Assembly: GCA_015680685.1 (NCBI GenBank)
Contig: MNCI01009312.1
Location: forward strand, 355,977-419,976
DNA from: Gnetum montanum
Taxonomy: Eukaryota > Streptophyta > Gnetopsida > Gnetales > Gnetaceae
Reading direction: 5' to 3'
Length of the DNA stretch: 64,000 nucleotides
Part shown: positions 35,069 through 47,500 of the stretch, piece after piece
Layout: each line of letters begins with the position of its first letter
Position numbering within the stretch: the stretch's first letter is position 1
Made by a program: the position numbers and the translations under genes
Notes under the pieces: model-generated
The model's input: only the letters and a program-made list of their open reading frames with translations
Databases searched by the model: none
Told to the model about the DNA's origin: nothing

Positions 35069-35393
35069 GATTAACAAGAAGATGTCAAATAGCATGCCTG
35101 TGCTTAGTTCTCAAAGAACGGCTTCACCTGAAAGAAATACAACGTGAAAGAAGCTAAGCTCTTTAGATATGAAAGGACTAACAAAAGGAATTCTCAAGAA
35201 GATTTCCATAATTTTTCATTAATACCTATTATGAATAACAAAGGTGCGGATATATTAAATTGTATCGTCTTGCATCATGAATTTACAGATGTTAACAGCC
35301 TGCTATTGCTGGTCACAATTCCATTGATTAATGGACTCAGGAAAGTAAAAGATATTGGATTGTGTCATACAAACTGTCAACGAAAATACAGTT

Positions 35394-35519
35394 CTATAAA
35401 ATAAACATTCTGCTAGACAAGAAATCAGACCATTCCCTTGGTAAAGTTTTATTAAGCCTCAGAGCCTTGAACGTTGCACTTGTTAGAGGCAATCCCCATG
35501 TATCATAATCTGTGGGTGC
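35394..35519 (-). CDS. HNH gene exon 7 and stop
   Basis: Acceptor TGTGCAG, ends TAG at 35396-35394. Codes the family C terminus 'PTDYDTWGLPLTSATFKAL' and 'LPREWSDFL'. Confidence 0.92.
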   Translation of the reverse strand, partial: APTDYDTWGLPLTSATFKALRLNKTLPREWSDFLSSRMFIL

Positions 35520-38500
35520 CTGCACAGACATTAAAATAATCATTAGCAACTCTTTTCTGCACCTTACAAATTTAGAATTCTTTGAAACTTCCTTTTTAAG
35601 AAAATAAAAAAGAAAAAGCACTGCAAGAACTATAACAAACCTTTGGCATCCTAATCAATTTCATTTCTGCCTCAAGCAGGGTTTTGCTGCCTTTCTTTGT
35701 GTTGCAGTCAGCACAGGCAGTAACCTATGAATTTCGGTTCAAATATAAAAACTCTAGTTTTGTTATCTGTAGAAAGCCCGAATTTTCTTTAAACAAATCT
35801 TGATCTAAAAACACCTGATCCAAAAAATAACAAAACATTGTCCAATGATCTTCTCTCTTTGAAGTACGCTATTTTGTTAGCTAATCTTTAAGATAGCACA
35901 AACATACGTTGTTCCTTGCAGGGGTTTTATTCTTATAATAGCGATGTGTAATATGCATTTACCATTGAACCAGCAGAAGGCGTATTTACAAAATTTTATT
36001 AGAACAGTGCAATATATTTTATTTTAGTAAATTATAATGTATTTAACATTAAATGAACTTGTTAGTTGAGTTGTTAGTTGTATGCATAATTGAGGACTGA
36101 ACTTGTGAACTCATAACTAGACGCATCCCAATGCTAAACTTATAAGTAACTCAACCATGCACTTTGTTTGAAGTGCTTACAAGGTCTGTAATCAGCATCT
36201 GGGAGATGCAACATGTTTAAAAACGATTTAAGCCATTAACCAACTGAATCTAGTGAAGATTGTCAGAAAATCAGCTCCTAAAACAACTGACAAAAGAAAG
36301 ACAGACAAAAAGTTGTAAAGAATCAACTATCAATGTTAAGAAACCTGATTTCTATAGACAATTCTGATGATGCAGATGAGCTGGTGCTAGCACATAATGC
36401 AGAAGAAAATCCATAGAAACCAAAAGAAGTTGTAAGAGTTTTGTGGTAAACAAAGATAGTCATAAATTGGGCAAGACTGAAATATGAAGGAGAATTGCCT
36501 TACCGTTGCAACTAATAATAGTGTTTACAATGGATTCAACAAAAAAAAAAGTGTGATTTCAACTTTGTAGTCCTAACAGAAGCATTGACTTAAAGGTGTC
36601 ACCAATGATAAATCCAGTTACAACTTGTAACAACAAACAAATATTAGTTATTTCTATTATAAATTTATTTTTTATTCATATGAACATTTCCATACATTTC
36701 TCCTATTATTAAGAAGTTGAAAGTTGAGAGGAATTGGTGGAATCTTTCCATCATAATTTAAAGTTTTTGGTACAAATTAAAATTTCTTCTGGATGCATCT
36801 CATAATAAATAGAATCTTCAAAGACATTATAAGGGGCTTAAGCAAATTTTGCTTGCAACAGCTAAGCAAGGTATGCATTCATAACATCACAGTGATCAGA
36901 CGACTTGGTTTGATGAGGATTGCATGCAGGCTACATAGAATATAAAGAATGTGAATATGGAACACAAACAAAGGTTAGTTAAGGCATGTAAATGCTTGAT
37001 TAAAAACAAGAGAAAATTTATTAGGAAACAACAAAAATATTTTGCTTACATCATTAAAAAGGAGCCTACATAGTTTTGGTAGTATTTTCATCATAAAGGA
37101 TTATCATCATTTAATTTTTCTTTTCAATATATATGTTTTTATTAAATAAACTGGAAGATGGTAATTCTACTGCTATTGCGCCTCTCCAATTTACTTTTAA
37201 CGAACTCATAAAGGTTATTAACAAATTGGCATTTGGCAAAGTTGTAGATTCAGATGGGTTACATGCAAAATTACTAAAGTGGGCAGGACCTAGTGTTCAT
37301 AAAGAAATATGGCACAGATCAAATTCAGCAATAAATCAAGGATTAGATCAACATTGAAAAACTGGTAAGACTATATTGTAATATAAAAAGGGGGATAAAA
37401 ATCATTAGAACAAGTTCTCGAATGATTGTTTGTTGTGAATCATATTTTTACTAAGTTGTTGGGCACCCTAACAGAAAAGAGAATCAATTCTTGGAGTGAA
37501 GTTAACCTGGTCAAGTAAGATGTTATGCAAGTATTAGACAAAATCATTCCACTATTGATCACTTGGTTACTCTCAGACACAACATAGAGTTTATGAGAAA
37601 AAAAAACCTTAACAAGAAAAAATTTATTTGTTTTGTTAATTTTACAAAAGCATATGATTTAGTGGATAGCACAAAGCTATGGTTGTGCTTGCATAAAATC
37701 AGCCTCCTTGCAAAAATGATTGTAACTTAAAAATTGTATAAGGAAGTCATTATTGAAATTACAAACAATAATTCAGAGAAAAAATTTCAATTCTAGGGTA
37801 AATTTAGAGTTAAGCAAGGTTGTCCACTTTCTCCAATTCTCTTTGGCATCTTTATTGATGAAATGTTGAAATGGTTATGCAATGGACCAAATAGTCATGC
37901 GATCAAAAATGGATATCAAGTACTGAATCTTTTCCTGTATGCAAATGATGTTGCCTTGATCTCGACTACTACAAAAGGTATGCAAAATATATTGCAAATT
38001 TTTAAAAACTATTGCCAGTAATCTGATCGTCAAGTGAATGTAGATAAAATAAATTGATGATCTAGGGTACAAGAAATACATCTTGCAAATTTTAAAAAAC
38101 TATTGCCAGTAATATGATCATCAAGTGAATGTAGGTAAAATAAATTGATGATCTAGGGTACAAGAAATACATGTTATAACTTCCATTTTGGAGGTACCAA
38201 TGCTCAAATAGTAGATTCTTTTAAATATTCAGGTCTCATTTATATGAACATTACAAGTGAAGGAAGTGCATCAAAGAAAGAATAGCAGGAGATTTCAAGG
38301 CTTTGTATGATTTAGGACTCTCGGCTTGGAAAATAAAAATAAAAATAAAATTCCATGCCATCATCTATCCTTCTGTATTGTATAGTTGTGCTATTTGGAG
38401 ACCTAGACTCGGTGATGAACTTTGAAAAGATATTGAAAGAGTAAAAAAAAAGCTTTTCTTCTCAAGGAGTTAAAGGTGAAAAGTGCATACATCCTACCTA

Positions 38501-41500
38501 ATGTCATTATCCAAATGTGATTTATTACCTTTAGAAGTAGAAGCCTTGTGCCAATTCATTGCATACACTTATGACTTGAATATCTCAAGGAAAAATAAAT
38601 CTCAAAGCAATATTAGATGATTCATGAAACTGTGGTTAGTATTTTCAAGAAATGCAATGGTTGAGAAAGTGAAACATTTCTTAGGAGAAAATGCAACAAA
38701 ATCCTAAGCATAGTCTCTAGTTAGTTAAGCAAAAGATTTTAACACAGTTGTGGTCTAATGTAGAAGACAACAAACAATTTTATTTACATCACATTACATC
38801 TAATAAACTAGATGCAGAAGCTCACTATCTCTCAATTGCTATTCCAATCAAGCATCAGAGTGCTATCAGCAAACTTTGCTTAAGTTCATATTATCTTAGA
38901 ATTGAACTTCCCTGAGAAGAGCACACCTATAGGTTGTGCAGGTTAGGAGCCCTTAAGAATGAGTTACATGTGTTTCTTTTCTGTGTTGAGACTACCCATG
39001 TGAGACAATATTATAATGTTACAGCAAAAAAGTTATATGATTTGTATTTGTTTTCCCCATTCATGCTTGGTCAATCTATAGTGTCTTTTTTAAAAAAAAA
39101 TGTAATATCCATCTAATAGATTCTATGGGTCATGAAATATAATAAAGCTTCAATTTCAATTTCAGTTATACGTAAATTATCAGGAATTCAAGAGGTAAGT
39201 ACTCTATGAGAAAACTATCATAAATAAGATGATGTAGATATTGCTAGAGGCTAAATCGTCAACTTTTAAGCATTACAATTTGGAGATACAATCTGACCAC
39301 AAAGCTATTGAATTCATGTGAGTGCAGTACTTTTAATAAGCATTGTAAAACATAAAATGTAACAGTGTTCAGTATTTCCAAAAGACAACAATGGTAATGC
39401 ACGGTACCATAGTTAGTTAAATGAGATAAAAAGATGGAACTGTTACAAATAGTTCCAATGGTTGGTGATTCAACTGAAAAGTTTGAAATTGACAATATGC
39501 ACTTGCCAAATGGAGCGGTGTTACAACTGAGTCAGAGAGCTTCATTTCTAACCAATAAATAATGCCTTACTTGGCTACAGATTGAAGACATAAGCGTCAT
39601 CAACTTCACGTGAATACTTATAACGTCCACACTCTGATACCAGGTAACTACTCGATTCTATAGAATTTTTAAAGGTTGTCTCAATCACTAGATATAAAAT
39701 GCCTCGTAACATACGTATATACCAATCTCAATACATATGTCAACCTAAATATGATTCTCTCCTGACAATGAATATAAAAATTAAGAACCAAGATTCCCCG
39801 ATGAAAGCTCCCTTCCATCTACCTTATTGCAAATTGCAATCGCATCCCTTCAGGGGAAAATGACATCATTGGACATAGACTTCATTGCAAGGGGCATGGC
39901 ATAGGATTGTACAATAAGATTGTTCACCAGCATGGCCTTTAAAACATGGGTTTATGAAACTGAAACTAAAGGTTCAAGTGTTTCATTACATCTATATGAA
40001 GACCATGAAACCCTACGAGTCTATATAGGGAAGACTTCAATTTTGGCCATTGGGGTTGAACTCATGACCGCAGGATGCAAGTCACAAGTTCTAAAAACAA
40101 GTTACACTTCAATGGGGTACATACTTACATTTGCCATCCTGAAGCTAGCAGATTAACACTTGAAATTTTTTATTTTAAAACGTAAAGCATTTTGGTCCCT
40201 ATCATAAACCAGATCCTATTATTTGCTTTCAAATTTTCTATCAAAATTTTGTTTCTACCTCCTTTCACAGCTACAGAACTTTATTTTGAAAAGCTCCAAA
40301 GGGAAAATTTATTGATGTAGAAAAAAGTTTTGAAATACAACCAGAATTATCTTGGGATCTTAAGCACTGCTACAAGATTAGAATTGTGGCCATGTAAAGG
40401 ATTTGAATAAGTTTGTTTTGAAAAAATTGTCCACTTTCCTTGACTTTGTCTATAAATGGCAGAGTATAGCCTTAAACAAGAGCATTATTTCTTCTGCATC
40501 AGCCTTGAACCTTGTAACTATGTTCAACACTGCAAGGCATTTAATGTGCAAATCCAAGTTCATGGAGTGGATCCCAAAATGCACTGTTTCTTTTAAAATC
40601 CAGGAGAAAATGACTCCTCAAAAAATTGAGAATGATTTTTACACCTAAAAAACAAAAACTCACTGTCGAGCTTTACAAATATGACTTTGAAAACTATCCA
40701 AACTTTTCATATATTCCTTTCAACAAATCTTTAGTTCATAGTTAATCAGGTGTAAATACTTTATAACCTATATCCTTGACTTTATCTTTAAATGACAGAG
40801 TAGAGCCCTAAACAAGAGCATTCTTTCTTCTGTATCAACCTTGAACCTTGTAACTACGTTCAACACTGCAAGGCATTTAATGTACAAATCCAAGTTCATG
40901 GAGTGGATCCCAAAATGCACTGTTTCTTTTAAATCCATGAGAAAATGACTCTTCAAAAAATTGAGAATGATTTTTACACCAAAAAATAAAACCTCACTTT
41001 CAAGCTTTACAAATATGACTTTGAAAACTATTCAAACTTTTCACATATTCCTTTCAAACAAATCTTAAGTTCATAGTTAATCAGGTGTAAATATTTTATA
41101 ACCTATATCCATGCTGCACAGCTTCAGCCTAGTGATTAAAAAGTTCAAAAAATTTTGAATTGACCAAACATATCTTACTTTCTAGCATGAAAAAGTCTTC
41201 ATTACTTCACAGTATTTTCAGCCAAATTTTTTCAACACGTACAGTCCACCTTTTTCAAAAAAATTTATGATATGAAAATTTTCCCAGAATGTTTTGAATA
41301 AGTCTCACAAAGTTCTAAGTGAAATTTTCTTTTGAACTTTTAGACTAAACTAATAAATTTTATAATAGTACAAATTGATTACATTACTTTAAACAATCAG
41401 GTGTTAACTTAGCGGTAAGAGTTTTGACATGGGTTTACCCATGTGACAGGTTCAACTCCAGTGGAAAATGTTGAGTTATTAATTAAATAATAAAAAATAA

Positions 41501-44500
41501 AAATAAAAATAAAAATAAAAAAACTTGTAAACAGAATTCCAAAACTGACGTGGTCTGATAAATCCAAAAAGTTCTCAGTGGACATAAGTAAAAGTTCAGT
41601 TTGAGTTTGATTATTTTCATATTTTATTGTTCTGTTAATATCAGTGCTTTAGATTAATAAAGCATAGAATATCTGCATGTACATGACATAATGATATAAA
41701 TGATTTGAAATAAATGTAATGTTTTACTAAAAGAAATTATAGTTATCACATTAAAAACCTAGAAAAAGATTACAAAGGTTATGATAAAACAGAATACTAT
41801 AATGTTTCATGTCAATGACAAATTAAACATATTTTTTTTGGGAAAAAGGTCAGGCCGAATAAACAAATTCAGAAAAAGAATATGTATAATCAGGACCTCG
41901 ATCCAAAAACAGGGGCCACAACCCAGTAGGGACTTAATGCCCGATCCTACACCCACGCCTGGTAGGCACCCTCACCTCAACATACATAAAAACCAACATA
42001 GCAAAAATGCCCCTGAACACAGGCCCAAAGCGGTATTCCGCAAGAACCTGAAAACAGCAAAAAAAACCCCACTTCGCAAGAAACAGAAAACATAAAGAAC
42101 AGAACAACCACAAACAAGACCAACAAGTCACCCAAGCAAGAACCAAACCAAACACAGCAAACAACCCACCCAACACACCACTACTCATGGTGCGACAGAC
42201 TAGAACATGAGCATCTAGATTGCACCCAAGAATGCAGCCAGTCCAAACTATCCCGTTGATCCTTCAAAGCCATGAATGCCACAGCCTGCTGGAACTGAAT
42301 AAACTCCTCTTCTTTTCATTGTTTCTCCTCTACAGGCATGTTGCCAGTTTTATCTAGGTGGAACCCAGCAGCAACTGACCAAATATAGCATCAGAGTCTA
42401 GGCCAGGACACATTCCTGTTAATATCCATGATTACATAAGGGCAACATCCCTCCCACAGCCAGCATCTCTCCTCAGCCTCATGAGCCTAGTCAAGCCACT
42501 CATTCATCTGTTGCTCTTCCAGACGTGCCCTAGCTCGCTCCTGAGCAGCTTCCTCTTCTATGCATTTCAGTTCTGCCTCCTCCTAAAGTAGCTCTGCATG
42601 GATCTACCACGGGAGCTCTGCCTCCCTTTCCTACCAAAAACTGGCCTCACATCTCTCGTAATGCCTTCATGCCTCCTCAGCCTCCTCCCTAAGCCGACAA
42701 TTCTCAACTTGTGTCCTACCTTGAGCATCTAGCATTTGCTGGAGGAAAACCCCCTCCCACCAAATCCTCTTCTCCACCTAGACCTTGGTCTTTGTTTCCT
42801 CCACCACTTGCCAAATCTTAGTTTCCAGATCATCAAGCCCTCTTCCTCTCTCATCCTTCACCACCAACAAACCCTTGACTTTCTTTTGAGGCTACATGGA
42901 GGACGAAGCCCTAGAAGCCTCCACAATCACCGTCGAGCAAAATGAAGCACCCCTGTGAACATGTCTCCTACTGTATACATGAGTAAACAATCTAGGGTGG
43001 GCCAATGGCTCCACCAACCGCAACACATGCCAAAGAGCCAAAATAAGCTTAAAGTGCCAACATTTGCGTTCATGGTGCAAAGATGCCAAAAAGAATTTCA
43101 GCAGATTCACTTGCCCTGTGTTGCTCATGCAACACATGAAAGTGAAATGAGCACCTTGTAGCATCCATGTGTTACCAAACTGTACCAAGTAACGGTCGAC
43201 CAAATCCGCAACTTCTTGCCATAGCCAAATCCGCAACTTCTTGCCATAGTGACAACAATGCCGATCACAGGACTTGCCCAATGGTTGAATTTAGGACTGT
43301 CCCATCGAAAAAATCCTGAGTCCTATAATAGTCAATTAATGACAATCTGATGTCCCATCAAGAGAACATCCTCAAATTTCAGTAGTCCAAGGCCTTTGGC
43401 ACGTTTTGTTGGAAAAATGAAAACAAATGCATTAGTATTATCTGTTGTATTTCCTTTTATGTTTTTTAAAAGGATGTTGCATTTTAAATAATGATATGAC
43501 AAAAAATAATAATAAAGGGGTCAATTTGTAAAGTGATGTTTATGAGGAGATGTGTTTTATCCCACGTGATAGGATTGGGATTTGGTCCTAATGTTTGCTT
43601 ATAAATAGAAGGCTTGGGGTAGCCTTTAAGTGTGCGTTTTTGATGTAGAAGCATTGTATTGAGATTTTACCTTGGAGACAAGAGTCTAAGATCTAAGATC
43701 TATTGGAGTAACAAATTGGGTGCTTGGGAAAGCTATAAGGACGACTTGTGTCCTTAAGATCTGAGCAAAATAGAAGGTAGATCAGCATTGTTGTGGAGGT
43801 AGGGTAAAAAGGGCCCGAATCACGTAAATCTCTATGTTCTTGTGCTATTTTCTTTCGCTATTTTCATTCTGCTTTTACAGTAAACATTTGCTGGAGTTTA
43901 CAGTGGTTTTTCAATGATTTACTACATCTATTTGATCTGCTACAATGTGATATTTTCTACCTTTAACATTTTATTCAGATCTACAACATTCTAATAATTT
44001 CTCCAGAGCTTCTCTAGTGTATTTTCAAATCTAATCTGTTGACTGTTTTATTAAAACTATCGCTTCCGATTACAACAACTGGTATTGGAGCTAGATCTAA
44101 AGAGATGGAGAGGCTACAAACAACGGAAAGATTGGTAAGAATGAACTGGAACGTTTGGAGCATTTTGATAAAGGTTGTTTTAGCACAAAAGGAGTGCCAA
44201 GAGGCCCTAGAACCCTCTCAACCAGTAGGAATGTCGAATGCTTATTGGAAAAAAATTAAGACTAAGGCATTATCTTTCATTCATCCAAACCTAAGTAAGG
44301 GGATCTTGGCATCAATTAAACCTGATATGGATACACATGATCTGTGGCAAATGTTGAAGAATAGGTTTGATAAAGTATTAGGTTTGAATACCTTTCATAT
44401 TTATCAAAAAGTTTTTAGATGCAAGAAGAGATCTGATGTGTCTTTCCAAAATCATTTGGATGAGTTGATGGGAAATCTGAATAAGTTGGAAGAATATAAA

Positions 44501-47500
44501 ATTGTTATTCCAAATTTAGTTAAATCTTATGCTTTGTTAGACTCCTTACCTAATTCTTGGTCTACAAGTGTGACATCTATTACTACTTTTATGAGTGTTT
44601 CATCTATGACATTTGAACAGGTCATGTCTACCCTTCAGGATTCAGAAAGAAGAGTAGATGAGTCTTTTGGATCTAGAAATGTTCATGTAGCAGAGGAAAG
44701 AGGGAGAAGTAGGAGATGTTTCCCAAGTAACAGGAGAAGCAAAAACAAAGGTGTATCACATGGCAAAACTCAAAGTTAGAAGTGTTGGTTCTGTAAGAAG
44801 AAAGGTCATTTGAAAAAGGACTGCTTTGCATGGAAAGCACAAAAAGATAAAAGAAAGGAGAAGAAGTCAATAGAAAGAACATTAGAGGTAAATGCAACTA
44901 ATGAAAATGTTTGTTTCTTGGTTCAAGAACTATGTACAATGGTGGCAAATGGACGTAGCAGTGACATCTAATTGATTGACTCAAGTCCCTCTTTTCACAT
45001 TTGTCCAAATAAGTCTTGTTTTACATCTTATCATGAAGTTAAATCTGGTCCTGTATATGCTGCTAATGGAAAAGCTTTAAAAGTCTTGGAATTGGAAGTA
45101 TAAGTCTACAGCAAACAAGGATGCCAAAGGTGACAATAAATAACGTTAGACATGTTCCCGAAGTCACAAAGAAGCTGATTTCAGTTCCATAGTTAGATGA
45201 TTCAGGTCTGAATTTCAGTAGTGGAGGTGGAAATTGGAGGATTTCCAAGAGAATCATGACCATTCTAAAAGGAAAGGAGGGCAGCTTATATATGTTGACA
45301 ACAGATTCATGCAACTCTATTGCAGCAGTTTCTGATGCAAAAAGTTCTGAAGTGTGGTATAGACATCTTGGACACATTGGCTAGTCAAGCTTAAAGGTAC
45401 TTAATGCCCAAACTAATTGCAAAGACTGTTTAGTTGGAGAATCTAGAAAAGTAAACTTCCGTAGGAATCTGGATAGCAAAAAGAAAAATAAGTTAAAATT
45501 GGTCTATTCTGATGTTTATGGTCCTATGACTCCCATTTCTCTTGGTGGATCTGTTTATTTTGTAACTTTCATAGATGATTGTACAAGAAAGGTTTGGGTT
45601 TATATGCTGAAATCAAAAGATGAAGTGTTTTCAGTTCTCAAAACATTTGTTGCAAGAGTAGAAAATGAAACAGGTCTGAAAATAAAATGTTTGCAAACTG
45701 ATAACGGTGGGAAGTACTCTTCCAAAATATTTGTTGATTTCTACAACAGCAAAGGAATTAGGCACATTTGTACCCCTCCTTGTACACCACAATGGAGTTG
45801 CTGAAAGATGCAATAGAACATTGTTGGATCGTGCTAGAACAATGGTTTCAGGTGCCGGCCTACCTAAGATGTTTTGGGGAAAAGCAATTAAGACTGCAGC
45901 ATAGTTGGTGAACAGGTCTCCACATTCTTCAATTGATAATGCTGTTCCAGAAGCGGTAAAGACATTTCATACAATCATTTAAGAATTTTTGGATGTGAGG
46001 CATTTATGCATATTCCAAAGGAGAACAGAACTAAGCTGCAGGACAAGGCTAAACGTTGCATATTTGTTGGATTTAGACCTTGGGATCCTGAATTAAAATG
46101 TGTAGTGAGATCAAGGGACGTTAAATTCAGAGAAAACATGATGTTTAGTGAGATGCAAACAAAAGACAAGGACAGCAATGGCTCAGACAACATGAGAACT
46201 CTTTTTAGGGTGACTGAAGAAATTGAAAATGATGAAATTCATGGATTTTCCAGATCTGAAAACATTGGACAGCATGCTGAAATTACATGGCAGCAAGCTA
46301 AAGACTCAAGACAGCAAGGAGAAAATGGAGGACAACAAGGAAATGAGGAAGAAGATGATGAACAACAAGCTGCAGATGTGTCTCATTGGGTTAAAACGTC
46401 AACAAGAGCTACCAGACCTCGTAATAGGTACTCTCCCTCGTTGAATCATGTACTTTACAGTGATAGTGTTGAACCCGAAACAATGGAGGAAGCCATGACA
46501 TGTACTGATGCTGCAAAGTGGAAGGCAACTATGAATGATGAATGGGAAGCAGAACAAAACGTGGGAGCTAGTTCAATTGCCAAAAGGGAAAAAACTTTTG
46601 GAGTGCAGGTGGCTATATAGAATTAAAACAGTGGCCAATGGGGAAAAACATTTCAAGGCCAGGTTGGTGGTGAAAGGCTATGCACAAAAACCAAGCATAG
46701 ACTTTCAAAAAAAAATTTCTCCAGTGGTAAAACATTATTCTATACATTTAGTGTTATCTTTGGTGGCCTGCATGGACTTAGAATTGGAACAGCTTGACAT
46801 AAAAACAGCATTCCTCCATGGAGATTTGGAGGAGAAAATATACATATAACAACCAGAAGGGTATGAAAAACAACAAGGTTCAAGTCTAGTTTGCAAACTA
46901 AAAAAGAGCTTATATGGTCTGAAACAAGCCCCTAGGTAGTGGTATAAAAGGTTTGATACCTTCATGAAGAAGCTAAATTATTAGAGAAACAATCTAGACC
47001 ACTGTGTGTATTTTTCTGGAGATGTTTCAGGTGAGTTTACAATGTTGTTGTATGTTGATGATATGTTAATTGCTGGAAATCACATGGCAGAAATAAAACA
47101 TCTAAAACTAGAAATGGGCAAGAATTTGCTATGAAGGATTTGGGACAGGCAAAGAAAATTCTTGAAATGAATATTTACGGGGACAAAAAAAGGAATAAGC
47201 TGTGGCTGAGTCAAGAAGATTACATTGGAAAGGTTCTAAAACATTTCAACATGGAGGATGCAAAACCTGTAAGTACACCTCTTTTAGCGCAATTTAATTT
47301 ATCAAAGGAGGACTGTCCAAAGTCAAAAGAGGACTTTGAAAAGGTGAAAAACGTCCCATATACTTCTGCTGTTGAGTCATTGATGTATGACATGGTTTGT
47401 ACACGTCCTAATATTGCTTATGTTGTTGGACTAGTTAGTAGATTTATGACCAACTATGGGTGGAATCATTGGCTAGCTATTAAATGGATTCTAAAATATT

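Noticed and set aside
42892-43281. A 129-codon minus ORF as a gene
   Set aside because: Lies in the LINE 3' region and contains a 25-bp tandem duplication; no domain seen.
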